Origin: Actinomortierella ambigua
Lineage: Eukaryota; Mortierellomycota; Mortierellomycetes; Mortierellales; Mortierellaceae
Assembly (NCBI GenBank): GCA_016098155.1
Contig: JAAAJB010000130.1
Span: forward strand, 1 to 64,000
Length of the DNA: 64,000 bases
Direction of reading: 5' to 3'
The position numbers and the translations under genes were made by a program. The notes below the pieces were generated by a model. The model was not told where the DNA came from, made no database searches, and saw nothing but the letters and a program-made list of their open reading frames with translations. Shown piece by piece: positions 23,201 through 34,708 of the stretch. Position 1 is the stretch's first letter; each line of letters begins with the position of its first letter.

Positions 23201-24325
23201 TGATCACACACAGACTTTCTTGATGCTTGACCGACGGAAGGGAGGATTGTTCCCCTTGCTCATTACTGTTCAGGGCCATCTCTCGTTTGTTTGCAAAAGC
23301 AACAACAACAACAACAACAACAACAGGCGCATTTTGAGTGAGGGGGTGGGAGGGAGGAGAGAGATGTTCTCTGTAGTGCAAGTGTACTTTCGTATTTTTC
23401 GGTTGCAAACAGGCAATCGGGGAAAGTCAATACAACTGAGCTACTACCAACCTACAAGTATCTGCTATCGATGTACTCTCAGGTACAATCTCTCAGCAAC
23501 AGACGGACCGAAATATATTGGCTGTCAAAAACAACAGGAGGGGTGAGAGCAGTGAAGCGTGGGCGGGCGGAGCATAAGCTCGGGAGTGGGGAGGTGGGTG
23601 AAGAAGGGAAAGCGAGCCTCTGAGAGAAAGAGGGAGAGGGAGAGGGAGAGCGAAAAGAGAGAGAGAGAGGGAGAGAGGGAGAGAGGGAGCCAACACAACC
23701 CAGCAGATAAACGAGTCTACTGTTGCCATGCAGGAAATGAATAGCTGCAATTCAATTGACAATAAAGCCCAGATAGGCATCCCTCACCTAACACACTCAT
23801 CCTTCTTTCCCAACACAAATCAACAGAGCAACAGCAGAGAGCAGAAGGAGAAGATAGAAGGATTCCTCTCTCTCTCTCATCTCCAGGGATGATATATAAT
23901 CCAGCACCTTTTTTCTCGCGCCCGCCCTGTCCACCTTTCTCCTTCTCTCTCCCTCTCTCTCTCTTTTTCTCACTCTCCTCTTTCCCGGGCTTGTTTTTTT
24001 TTTGAAGAGTTGGTTTCACTCTCTCCAAATTCACTCCTTACCCACTCTCCTGGTCACTTCCTTGCAACGTCCCTCGTCTCTCTCACATTCCTCTTCCTCC
24101 CGCACACTCGACCTGCCTCAGGTTCACCACCCTCGACACACTCGTCATCTTCTCATGTTCATTTTCTGTTAATAGCTCCCCCCCCACCACCTTTCCCGCT
24201 CACTTTGCTTGCCCACTATCCTACACAGTCTTTTGTAGACTCTTAATCTTCTCTTTCAGAGACTTCAACTACCTCCCTCCCCAAAAGTCCTCTTCCCAAT
24301 CGACCACTACAACAACACTACCGCC
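17216..24325. other. 7.1-kb region without a recognisable gene
   Basis: No gene is supported here. The first part (17220-18100) is the 5' flank of the FAD oxidoreductase with purine and pyrimidine tracts. Homopolymers occur at 20417-20439 (T), 20720-20738 (A) and 21943-21962 (A). An AAC triplet repeat lies at 23300-23326, GA runs at 23610-23690 and CT runs at 23860-24000. The last 300 nt are a pyrimidine-rich leader of the gene starting at 24326. GTAC-containing palindromes recur between 20850 and 21660. The longest open frame is 21326-20787 on the minus strand (179 codons). It resembles no family I know and is probably chance. Confidence 0.55.
23300..23326. repeat. AAC trinucleotide repeat
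   Basis: About nine CAA/AAC units occur in a gene-free stretch. Confidence 0.85.
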
Positions 24326-26327
24326 ATGGCATACGAAGTTGACTTTAAAACCCCTGATGGCTTCGTCATTTATCTCGTTAACGTGCTTGCAGTAGCCGCG
24401 ACGGTTGCTTGGCTTTTCTTGCTGTTCATCCGGTCGATCGATGAAAAGTTGATCAAGTACCGTAAACCTTTCAGCATTGCCATGACCCTTCAGCTACTCT
24501 TTGTCACACTGCGTAACTTTTCGACAATGCTTCTTTCCTCGGTAAGTCGCCGCTCAATAGCGAAATGATAAGTTTGACTCTTTCTGCCCCCCCCCCCCTC
24601 TCTCCCCTATTGTCAGTGTTCAATTTCGCTCAAGAGAAGGGGACAAGGAGCACATGGTTTGGAGATGAAAAGGGGATCCTCGCTTCGGTCAGGGCAGGCC
24701 TGCTAAGAGCCACTGTGTCTACAAATGGGAGCCTGTGTTGTTGACGACACTGCTGTGCAACTCTACCCCGCACACTCGCGAGAATGTACTCTGGTCACAA
24801 GAAATGAGGGGCTTAATTGGATTTTGGCTCTCACAATGTTCATCTAAGCATGACCATGGTAATCATGCAGTCTAGTTTGTAGACGCAAGGCTATGAATAC
24901 CTCATTCTCACGGTGTGCCGATACATGAGAGGGAGGAAACGGGGGGGGGGGGCGAGGGAGGACAGGCCCCAAGAGTCGGCGAGAGAGTGGCATTCTCCGC
25001 AATTTCTCAGAGTGCTGCCCCAGTTTCAGACTCATACCCACTTTAGATAATCTGAGTGTTGGCTGGGGAGCCAACCCTTGTCCGATTGATACCTTTGCGT
25101 CTTTGTTTACATGTTAAGCTGGGAAAACTTGTCGGGTACATTGAAGTACCCTCAAGGTTTATATTACCTCGTTTCGCTAACACGTCTTTTTCATTTTTTT
25201 TGTATCCCTGGGGTCATTGTCATGGTCGCCATTATTAGGGTTTTCCTATCCACTGTCGCTGGGTTGCCGTAGTTGGAGGTGTCATCTACCAGCTGTTTGC
25301 TATCTCTGCCGAGTGCGCTATGCTCATTCGTTGCCGTTCGTTCACCCGGTATCCCAAACTGGTGACATACCTGACTCTCCCTACGTGGGTGGTTCGCATG
25401 GGTATGGTCTTCTATCTCGTCACCACCATCGAGGGCGAGGATAATGTCGCTGGCTACATCTGCCAGACAACGATGGACTTCAACCTGTCAGCCATCATGC
25501 AGTACATCAAGATCGCGACCGAGGCTATTATCCTAATCTTCTTCCTCGAACGTGTCATTGCTCTGCACCGTTCCTCCAAGGTCATGCACGAGGATGCTAC
25601 CCACTGGCGCCGCCTGGCCTTGATCAACTCTGGTATTACCTTCCTGGTTATCTTGTTTGAGGTCCTTGTTGGTCAGATTACGGTTTATCTCACAGACTAT
25701 CGTAAGTTTAAAAGAAATTCACACACCGACTGCTTTAGATTTCTCAGACATTTTAAATTTTCACCCACTCTAACACACCTCTTCTGTCCTCTTTACACAC
25801 CACACAATTCAGTCTTCTTGACCTATTCGCTGGTCAACTTTATCCAGGCCGTCTTGGTGGTCTTCATTGTCGAGGATACCAAGAATGTGTTCCGTCGTCG
25901 CCAACAGAGCAGCAACAATGCCTCGCGCGGTGCTACAAACAACTCGCAGAACCGTTCCGGTGAACAGCGCGATGACACTCTGACATACTCGAGTGGTCTT
26001 GCTAGCAAGCAGCAGCAGCAGCAGCAGCATTCGCCCACGGCCTCGACAACGCGCTACTCGAACGAGCCCTGGTCGGTGACGGTGCGCGTGCCTCAGGCAG
26101 CCGCTGCTGATGGAGATGTGCAGCACATTTACCGGCCCAACAAGAGCTCGGATCGTCCTGGCTCGTTTTACGACTTTGGCGCCGCCGACAGTGGCGCACA
26201 GCACAACCGCCACTGGGATGTCGACACGTCCTCGTCACAAGAGAGCAACCAGTGGAAGTCTGGCAAGCCTGAGGACACTATTCCCATGACCTATACTCGC
26301 ACCGCGAACAAGGAGTATGGTCACTAA
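24326..26327 (+). CDS. Seven-transmembrane protein with long Gln/Ser-rich tail, unknown function
   Basis: I read three exons, 24326-24541, 25239-25701 and 25813-26327, all in phase, giving 397 residues. I do not recognise the family. Seven hydrophobic segments are visible at roughly residues 12-36, 49-71, 80-102, 110-133, 150-175, 193-218 and 228-248. They are joined by short loops, several with basic residues (RSIDEKLIKYRK, LHRSSKVMHEDATHWRR). A tail of about 150 residues is polar and low-complexity, with RRRQQSSNNAS, a run of six Gln and many Ser/Thr/Arg. A short N-terminus, seven helices and a long hydrophilic C-terminus match the layout of a G-protein-coupled receptor, but no diagnostic GPCR motif was found. 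Other polytopic proteins remain possible. The 5' flank is a long pyrimidine tract and intron 1 is 697 nt, long for this window. The gene is certain; its function is not. Confidence 0.82.
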
Positions 26328-26753
26328 TAAAGTGGCATGCCATCAGCCAACAGCATCTTTTACTTTTCTTGGAGAAAAAAAAAAAGTCCTACCCTGTATA
26401 CCCGCATTCTCTTTCATCTCTCTTGCATCTTGTCCACCTTTTCACTGAATAAAAAGTACCTAATCTCAATCAATCTACCAGAGCAAACTACTAGACTTGC
26501 AAGAGGAGAGAGAGAGAGAGAGGAGAGGCTTGCAGGTTGTTTTTGTTGTGTCCGTGGAAACTCTATCCTTTCAAGTGCGCGCGATCATCCCATAGGCCGG
26601 GGAGCCGGTGAGGCGAGCAATTGGAGACTCGCTCTCTCCGTCACGTGGAAATAGTATTAGCCTGAGCTCCCTCTTAAAAGCCTTCCTCATTCAGCCTTTC
26701 ATTCCTTCAAACACCCCACTCTTTTACCATACACAGAAAACCTCGAAATCGCC

Positions 26754-28602
26754 ATGTCTGACAGCACAGTTCATGCTATTGCCGGTATGTCCACCATTGC
26801 TTGGGCCTGGAGTGGAATGGGAGGGGGGGGAGGACACTCAGTTGGAGATGAATGAGCTATAGCTCCGCCTGTAGGCATCACGTTTCATTCCCTGTCGTCT
26901 TTTTCGGTTGTGTGGACAAGAGGGACAGAGCACAGACGATGCAGGTCCGATGATCCTGTGGCACGGTTCATCCTCGCGTGGCGACCCTAACGGTTCTTGT
27001 CCGTAACGGTTGTTGAGCTGGAAAGTGGGGGGGGGAGAAAGAGGGGAAGGACACCCATGATTGGATATTGATCCTGATGGTCGGATCAACGTGATGGATC
27101 TTGTGAAGGCCGTGTAGGCAATCCTTATATTCTGTGAAGACTGACAATAGTTGCCCTTTCAACATCTCCATCCACAGGTGCCGGAGGTGGAATCATCTCC
27201 ATGGCTATGACCTACCCGTTGATCACCGTCAGCAGCCGTCTGCAGGTCCAGAAGGATGGCAAGAGCAAGGATGCATACAAGGTAAAGAGAGCAGCTCGTC
27301 GCTTTGGTCGGACCGTTGAAGCGAGAGAAGGGTTAGCGGAAGAAAGGGAAAGTGGGTGAAAAAGGCAAACAAACACTGAGGGCCTGGGAGCCTTTCGGAT
27401 TCCTGCGGGAACGAGAGACCCTCGGCAGGATCACACGCTTTTTGATCCATGTGTGGGGATATTGACCATATTAGGTCGGCCAAAAAAAAAAAAAATGTCC
27501 GCGTGTAAAGGCTGGAATGCCGCCCCGGACTGAGTTTTGTTCAAAAACATGACTAACAAGAAATATCCTATGAAAATTTGTTTTTGCTCTACGTTTGTTT
27601 AGAGTGGTCTGGATGCTGTTCGCAAGATCATTGCCAAGGAGGGTGTTCGCGGTCTTTACTCGTAGGTGCCCCAACCTTCAGAACGAGGTTCACTTTCTAT
27701 CGATGTGCCGCGCGTTTAAACATTGTGTTCACATTCGACTTGTCTTCGTTCCAATACTATTCTCATTCTAGTGGCCTGGATAGCGCCTTGTTCGGTATCT
27801 CTCTCACGAACTATACGTACTACTACTTCTACGAGTTCACCAAGTCGATTATTAACAAGGTCCAGATGAGCACCCTGGAGCAAATGTCTGCCGGTGCTGT
27901 TGCCGGTGCCGCCACTGTCATGATTACTAACCCTATCTGGGTTGTCAACGTAATTAGTTCAATGTTCGAGGCGTGGTATCTGCATATTGCACTTCAAGGG
28001 CGAGTGCGAAGATTGTCAGAAGAACTAAACCCTCTTTACCGCTTGCCTTTAACTTGGACGCTTTGTTACCTTAGACTCGCATCGCTACGCGTAATGCTGC
28101 TTCGCCCAGTGCCCGCCCCATGGGCACGGTCGAGACCGCTATGCAGATGATTCGCGAGAGTGGCTTCAAGTCGTTCTGGCAGGGTGTTACACCGGCCTTG
28201 ATCCTGGTCATTAACCCTATTATCCAGTACACAGTCTTTGAGAAGCTCAAGGACCGCATTGCCAAGACCCGTGCACTGTCGTCGGTCGACTTCTTCATCC
28301 TGGGTGCAATTAGTAAGCTGGCAGCGACGGCTATCACCTACCCTTACATTGTGGTCAAGTCGCGCATGCAGCTGAAGCAGTCGGATGACGCCAAGGAGCG
28401 GTACTCGTCGATCATGGATGGTTTCCGCAAGATTATCAAGCACGAGGGTATTGCGGGTCTGTACAAGGGTATTGAGTCGAAGCTGCTCCAGTCAATCCTG
28501 ACGGCCTCTTTCCTGTTCATGGCCCAGGCCAGCTTGGTCGAATATGTTGCCAAGCTCCTGACCTCACTCGGCCTGCGTGCCGCCCAGCCCAAACGCATCT
28601 AG
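26754..28602 (+). CDS. Peroxisomal adenine-nucleotide carrier, PMP47/SLC25A17 type
   Basis: This family moves ATP, AMP and cofactors across the peroxisomal membrane to support fatty-acid activation. I read five exons, 26754-26784, 27178-27281, 27603-27661, 27772-27949 and 28075-28602, all phase-consistent, giving 299 residues. The three mitochondrial-carrier repeats are seen. Repeat 1 has AGAGGGIISMAMTYPLITVS, repeat 2 has GAVAGAATVMITNPIWVVN, and repeat 3 has KLAATAITYPYIVVKSRMQ. The altered first motif (YPLITVSSR in place of the usual acidic Px[DE] form) and the YPYIVVKSRMQ third motif are features of Candida Pmp47 rather than inner-mitochondrial carriers. About six membrane helices are expected. 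The first exon is only 31 nt. The ATG at 26754 has a good context and starts exactly before the first conserved helix. Assignment to the Pmp47 group is confident; the exact substrate is not. Confidence 0.9.
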
Positions 28603-29061
28603 AGCTTTACGTAAAAATAAAAATTGCAGCAGATTGCAGTGACGTTGTTTTTTCAGCCGTTGCAGTGTAAGAGTGGAAGGTTTTCCATCGTGCACTTTAT
28701 ACATCTTTCCCTTCACTTCAAACAGGTACAGGACGAATGCATGCATCAGACGGGTTCAGACTGGCGCCTTGCAACTCCTCTTCATTCTCATCATGCTCTG
28801 GATATAGCACTAGTTGTAGAGACATGGCGCCCGAGTCATCACTGTGATGCCAACTTGCCATCAAAACCTCGAAAGGCAGTGCATCGTCTACGACACGAAA
28901 CTTCTTGGCATGCACATGAACTCACGCCTACATTCCACACCTACACTCCACAGCTTCCCTCTCATCCTCTCTCCTTCAAACTAAAACTGTTTTGCCCTTT
29001 TTCTTTTCGTCAATACCCCGGATAATTACAACCATGACCATAGCAACACACCTTTATCGCC

Positions 29062-29876
29062 ATGTCGAAGCCCAACTTCCGCAAGATTGATATTGACGCC
29101 CTGGAGGAGGATGCCTTCAGCTTAGAAGAACTCGAGCAGGAGATTGGCGAGACTCGTCCTCGCCACGAAGTGGAGGCGCTCGTCGGCAGCCGTGCACAGG
29201 AAGTCCGGTCGCTGCTCCAAAGGTAAAAAAAAAATACAAAGACTATAATGGAACCACAGTGATCATCAGCGAACTCTAGGGCGATCAGTGATCATAGACT
29301 CAGTCTTTTGTTTTTTTTCTACCATGGACCTATTTCTTGTAGGGGTAACATTGGTGCTGCCCTGGCCAAGTCTCTCGAGGATCCTCCATATGGCCGTGAC
29401 TTTGATGCCGCCAAGGTAACAGATTACAAATAAGACAAGGAGGAGAGAGAGACACCTTTCGATCAAGCATAGTGTTCGTTGGATGTGGCAACGCCTAATC
29501 TTATGACGCTTTCTATACTACTTGATAGGAGCGCAACACTCAAACGGTCATGGATGTGCTCAACTCGACAAAGTCGTCAGACGTGCCTCAACTGGTCAAG
29601 GAACTGAACCCAGTAGATCAGGACGTGCTGATGAAGTACCTGTACAAGGGCATGGCCAGCCCCGAGCAGTACAACTCGGGCGTGCTGCTTGCCTGGTACG
29701 AAAAGGTAAGAAAGCAAAAGAAAAAAGTTTAATGGCGGAAAGTTGTAAGGAAGCCAACATTCCATGAGAGGATTGACACTTACTCTTCCTTTTTTTTCCT
29801 CCTTGAAAACTAGTTGTTCGAGGTTGCAGGACAGGGCTGCATTGTTCGTGTCATCACCGATAGGCGGACGGTTTAA
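29062..29876 (+). CDS. ARC15: Arp2/3 complex subunit ARPC5 (p16)
   Basis: ARPC5 stabilises the Arp2/3 complex, which nucleates branched actin at endocytic patches. I read four exons, 29062-29222, 29343-29415, 29529-29705 and 29814-29876, which join in phase to 157 residues, the family length. The recognisable path is FRKIDIDALEEDAF, then an acidic N-terminus, GNIGAALAKSLEDPP, the TQTVMDVLNSTKSSD helix, VKELNPVDQDVLMKYLYKGM and the closing CIVRVITDRRTV. The last exon is only 63 nt. The spacer to the carrier gene upstream is about 460 nt on the same strand and shows no overlap or shared element. Confidence 0.93.
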
Positions 29877-30507
29877 GTTATGGCAGATCAAAGGAAACTA
29901 GACAAGAAAAAAAAAGTCTGCTTGACTCTATATCCATAATATTCGAGCCACATTCGGCAAGCCTATTCAGCTTCGGGTGAAAAACTGTGGGGAAATGAAG
30001 GTGTTGGGAGTCTGTATTGGCTCCACCAACAGATAAGGGACCAACTCGACAGCATCTGCTCACATCCTTTGCAGTTGGGCTAGGCGGTCTATCGGGCTAG
30101 GAAGGGCGACAACTATACTGAAGCTAGGCTTCTAGAAGAGGGGGTGGGGCTGAGAGCAAACTGTAGGCGGCTGTTCAGGTATCGGAGAGTAAGGACAGGC
30201 GGTCCCAGATATGGGAATCTTTGTTCGCTCATGGACCCTCTTTAGTTCTTACCATGCAAGGATCGGATCACTATGCTGCTCCTCTGAGCTGCCCTATCGC
30301 GCATCGTTCAGAGGAGGAGATGGCACAATTTCTATCTCCAACGTGTGCTACATTTACCCGTGCGTGGCTGATCTCTGTCAAACGCGTCCATACCGACAGA
30401 GAGAAGGTTGGCCACACATTGCCTGGGCCGAGGGAGACATAAAACTACAATCGTCGGCTCGGTACTTTTTGAGCTCTCATTCATCGCACCCCTCCCCATT
30501 GGTAAAC
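29877..30507. other. Intergenic spacer before the hydrolase array
   Basis: There is no gene in this stretch. It separates ARPC5 from the first serine-hydrolase paralogue and has no strong tandem repeats. Confidence 0.5.
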
Positions 30508-31975
30508 ATGAAGTTTGTTCCTCAAGAACGCACATTCACCATGCGCGATGGCGTGGTCATTGCTGCTAAGCATTGGAGGAATGAGGCAACTGGAAAGCCG
30601 AGAGACCGTCGTCGTTTTCTTGCTTGGCATGGTCTTCTTGACAATGCAGATACATTTGATTTGTATGGGCGCATAGTGGTATGATGGCCTTTATGTTGTT
30701 CACGGATATATACAACCCGAGAAATCATTTGTTCATCGAGGATATTTTCGTTTCTTATCCCATTCAATATATAGGTTGGCGCCGTAGGTGATTGAAGTAC
30801 AACAGCATCATGGAACATGCAATCATAAAACGCTCTTGGATAATGGCATTCGGACTGACTCGTCAAGGGTGCCCTTTTTTAGGCTACTCCTGGAAAAACT
30901 TGGCCCTGAACCGGTAGAGATTCTATCCTTGGATCTTGCCGGCCATGGTTTGTCATCACATCGCCAGAATGAGGATTATTGGATGTGGCGCGATCTAGAA
31001 GAGGCTGGGCAGATTGCCGAGCAGTTGGGTAACTCATGAGGAACATTAGGAAAGGGAGCTGCTATAGTTCAAGGCACGAGTAAAACGGAGCATCGAGGAT
31101 TGACATTTTGGTGGTTTGATACATACTCGCAAGGTTGGGATAGGTATGTGGTAATGGGCCACAGCATGGGCGCATCGATCGCATCTTTTCATGCTGGGCT
31201 GTTTCCCGAGAGGTAAGTTCCAGATACTTTTCATGAACTTCAACCCGACATGCATTAGGCCTATTTATCCCTAATTCGTAAAACTGCTTTCTCATGAATC
31301 AAATCAAAGGACAACAATGTGTATCGCCATCGAGGCACTTGGCCCGTACACTCGCCGTCCCGAGGACGAGCCCGAACATCTTTTGAAGTACTTGGCCAAG
31401 ATGAAAGCCTTGAGGACAAAGAGTTTGCCTTTCCACCACTCGATCGAGGCTGCGATCCAAGCCCGACTCCGTAGTGGCCAATGGCCCGTGAACGAACTGC
31501 CAGCCACGATCCTCACGCCACGGTCGTTGAAGCCGGTGGAGAAAACAGACAAACAAGGCAATGTTTTGCAGGGCTACACCTGGCGATCCGACCCTATTCT
31601 AACGTTCCACATCCCCACTAGCGCCTCAAATGCATATGGCGAGGCGTTCATGCGTCGCATAACATGCCCCTTCTTGGCGTTCTTTACGACGCACGGATTC
31701 AGAACGAGATTTGATGGTAAAGAAAAAGGATGAGCTCTAAAGCATGCAATTTCTGTTTCGCTCTCTCTCTTTCTCAAACGCTTCACTTCTTTTCTTTATT
31801 TTTTTTTTCGTAAATAGTGGACGAACGTCTTAGTTGGCTCACAAATGCACAGGTTGTTACGACTCACACTGTCGAGGGTAGCCACCACATCCATCTCGAG
31901 GACCCAGAATTGGTCGCCAAGATGGTCTCCGAGTGGATTATTGAGCGAGACAAGACCGAGAAGGCTCGCTTATAG
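30508..31975 (+). CDS. Serine-hydrolase-like alpha/beta hydrolase, paralogue A
   Basis: I read six exons: 30508-30662, a 9-nt microexon 30775-30783, 30883-31028, 31134-31212, 31310-31716 and 31818-31975. They give 317 residues in one open frame. The sequence follows animal SERHL/fungal serine-hydrolase-like proteins: N-terminal KHWRNEAT with RFLAWHGLLDNA (oxyanion-hole HG), LSLDLAGHGLSSH, the nucleophile elbow GHSMGASIAS, and a C-terminal EGSHHIHLEDP with the likely catalytic histidine. The microexon supplies the tail of the LLAP sequence in the oxyanion-loop helix. Introns 3 and 4 end in AAG acceptors, which are uncommon. No signal peptide is seen, and the substrate is unknown. It is the first of four tandem paralogues with the same exon plan and is 365 nt from the next. 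Divergence between copies is mostly conservative, so it is probably functional. Confidence 0.85.
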
Positions 31976-32340
31976 GGTGGTCTACAATTGTAGAGACTGG
32001 TATCCAATACATATTGTACTTTTCCCCACCTCCTATCCCACCCCATATCCTAAAAGAACGCATGTCCCCAATGCCAGATGCGATGACATGGTTTTTGCAG
32101 CGAAGCACAAGGGCCGGCTATCGTTACTTCCTTACTTTTCATGCACCTTAGATTACACCGACCCTGAATTGGTCTGGCAAACACGTTGGCGAGAAAAGGG
32201 GGAAGTAAGTCCCAGTGTGTTTGTGAGCCAAATCCATCCGTACAAGTATTGGTCTTTGCCTTTTGTTTGTCTTTCCAACATTTACATTTTTTTTCAGTCG
32301 CTCCCTCTCAATTCCCACGCTTCGTTAGATTTAGCACATC

Positions 32341-33848
32341 ATGTCGTTCACACCCGAAGAGCGCACTTTCACCTTGTTGAACGGTCTTGTTATTGCTGCC
32401 AGACATTGGAAGAACACCACAACACGCCATCCTCGGGATGGGCGTCGCATTCTAGCCATGCATGGTCTCCTTGACAATGCCGCATCATTTGACCTGTAAG
32501 ACCCAACCGAGGGACTAGAGTACTTTCACGACCAATTCTCCACATGTCCTTGGCGTTTGTCCAGCGATGAACCGTGGCTAACCTCAACTCAACTACTTTC
32601 TCTCCGTGCCTCCAGCCTAGCCCCGTAAGTTACCCTCTATCGATTCACTTTTTTTTTCGCATTCTTTCGACCACAAAGATCGTTGTAAAAACTGAATTCT
32701 TCTGCCTCTTTTGCACTCTTTAGACTACTTCTCGAGCAATTGGGGCCGGAACCGGTGGAGATTCTTTCCATTGACCTTGCAGGGCATGGCTTATCCAGCC
32801 ATCGCGGAACAGAGGACCATTCGAGGTGGCGCTATGTGGATGAGGCTGATCAAGTTACAACGCAAATGGGTACTCCATGGAGGAAGGAGGAAATGGAGGC
32901 AGAGAAAGACTCGGGAGATGTGACTTACGAAAGACGATATTTGGTTCTCTTCGATGCATGCCCTTGTTAGGTTGGACCACCCATGCACTCCTCGGCCATA
33001 GTATGGGGGGAGGGATTGCTACTCTCTACGCAGGCCTGTTTCCTGAAAGGTACATGTCTCTCACCCTTTCTCTCCTGGTGGCCATTTTCTCTTCTCTTTC
33101 ACCTTTTACTGTGTCTGATCGCTTCTCCATTTCCTCTTGTCACACGTAGGGTAACTGTTTGCATTTCGATTGATAGCGTCGGCCCATACACGCTTCCCAT
33201 TGAGGAACAGCCTCAAAGACTGTTAAAGTTCTTGGCTGCTAAGAAGACGTTGTCGACAAAGCGTGATGCATTTTTCCCAACAATCCAGGCAGCAGTCCGT
33301 GCGCGCACCCTGGGAAGCAAGGACAGTGTATGGCCAATCCGGGAGGATGTGGCTGCCGTGTTTATCCCGCGATCATTGAAGCCGACGGAGCAGAAGGATG
33401 AACATACTCAAACCACTCAGCAGGGATACTCCTGGTGCTGGGACCGCATGATCATGATATCCGATGTGATGGCCAACTCGGACTTGTACACCAAGGCTTT
33501 CGTTAGCCGCGTCACTTGCCCGGTTCTTTTCATCTTGGCTATCGACGGTTATGCATGGAAGCGTGAAAAAGGTAGCCTGCCTTGCCATCTTGCGTACTTT
33601 CTAGGGAAGTACAGCGTGAGAATGAGGGGGGTTTTTTTTTCTGATGTTCGTGTTCTCCGTGTATTTTTTTTTTCGTGTTCACGACAGTAGACGGAAAAGT
33701 TATGTCTTGGTTCACCGCAAGTTCTTCGGTGACAGTGCGTGATGTCGAAGGCGGTCATCATGTTCATATCGAAGACGCGCCTACGACTGCTCGGTTGATT
33801 ACTGAATGGTTGCTAGAACAGGAATCGTCCATGAAGGCGCGTCTTTAA
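32341..33848 (+). CDS. Serine-hydrolase-like alpha/beta hydrolase, paralogue B
   Basis: I read six exons: 32341-32495, microexon 32616-32624, 32724-32869, 32971-33049, 33150-33571 and 33688-33848. They give 323 residues. Intron phases and exon lengths of 155, 9, 146 and 79 nt are identical to paralogue A. Motifs are EERTFTLLNGLVIAARHW, RRILAMHGLLDNAASFDL, LSIDLAGHGLSSH, the elbow GHSMGGGIA and the closing EGGHHVHIEDAP. Exon 5 is 15 nt longer than in A. The last acceptor is a CAGTAG pair, so two products differing by one Val are possible. The start ATG follows a pyrimidine-rich leader. Function is the same as A by family; the substrate is not known. Confidence 0.85.
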
Positions 33849-33894
33849 CTCAGTCTTCCCTTCCAAACACTTGATATGTGACATATAAAAGTCT

Positions 33895-34030
33895 AGATGT
33901 AGCTAAAGGAAGGCTCTTTTCCCTCTTTCGAATATGAATGTAATGCTTTGGCAAAGGATCGCTTCGGGTCATCGAACCTATTACTGTGCCCCCCCTCCTT
34001 TGACATGGAATCACTCAAATATTCCACGAA
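33895..34030 (+). repeat. Orphan copy of the paralogue-C promoter (direct repeat 1)
   Basis: This stretch matches 35097-35301, the promoter of paralogue C. Shared blocks include TGTAGCTA(A/G)AGGAAGGCTC, GCAAAGGATC(G/A)CTTCGGGTC and, at the far end, AAATATTCCAC. In the downstream copy the repeat runs straight into the ATG of gene C; here the gene body is missing. It is read as the remains of a further array member or of an unequal exchange. Confidence 0.75.
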
Positions 34031-34115
34031 CTCTTGTCTCCTTTCTGTTCTCTCTGTTGGAGACACCCAAAGTAATGTTACTACAATCTATGAAAACATT
34101 TGCATCCCCTTTGCC

Positions 34116-34300
34116 AGCCCTCACTGCTTACTGGCTTTCGTTTTCTAAGCGAATTGATTTCAGTACTGTCACAGACGGGTTAGCTTCGCGGTCATCACGT
34201 CTCATGCACATATGGTCCTGCTCCATCTGCAATGTTAATCATGATTTACCACTACCCTTCAGGACTTTTGAAGTTAGTTGGGTGATGGTAGCGACTGGCA
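34116..34300 (+). repeat. Direct repeat R, copy 1
   Basis: About 180 nt, highly similar to 34361-34550. Shared blocks include TGATTTCAGT(A/G)CTGTCACA, GGGTTAGCTTCGCGGTCATC and ACGTCTCATGCACA. It does not encode a recognisable protein. Confidence 0.8.
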
Positions 34301-34360
34301 CAGTGGATTATGTGGACCTTTTGTGCCCACATTCTGCATTCGTTTCATTCTTTCATGTCT

Positions 34361-34550
34361 GCCCTCACTGCCCACTGGCTTTCGTTTTTCTGAGCGAATT
34401 GATTTCAGTGCTGTCACACACGGGTTAGCTTCGCGGTCATCACGTCTCATGCACAGATGGTCTTGCTCCATCTGCATGTTAATCATGATCCACCAGCGCT
34501 CTGACTATTTGAAGCCAGAAAGTTGGTGATTGGCAAGGTGGTTTGGAGAC
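34361..34550 (+). repeat. Direct repeat R, copy 2
   Basis: This is the second copy of the repeat at 34116-34300, with about 60 nt between the copies. Scattered substitutions separate them, so the duplication is not very recent. Confidence 0.8.
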
Positions 34551-34708
34551 TTTGCTACCTCATTGTTTTCACCTTGACGATTGCGACAGGCATTGAGAGA
34601 ACACTCCTGTTTTAAACACGAGATTATTTATATCCTTTTTAGGTTGCTACAATCCTGAGGACCCTTACTAACAACATTTTTTTTTTTTTTTTTTTTACGT
34701 TTATAACC

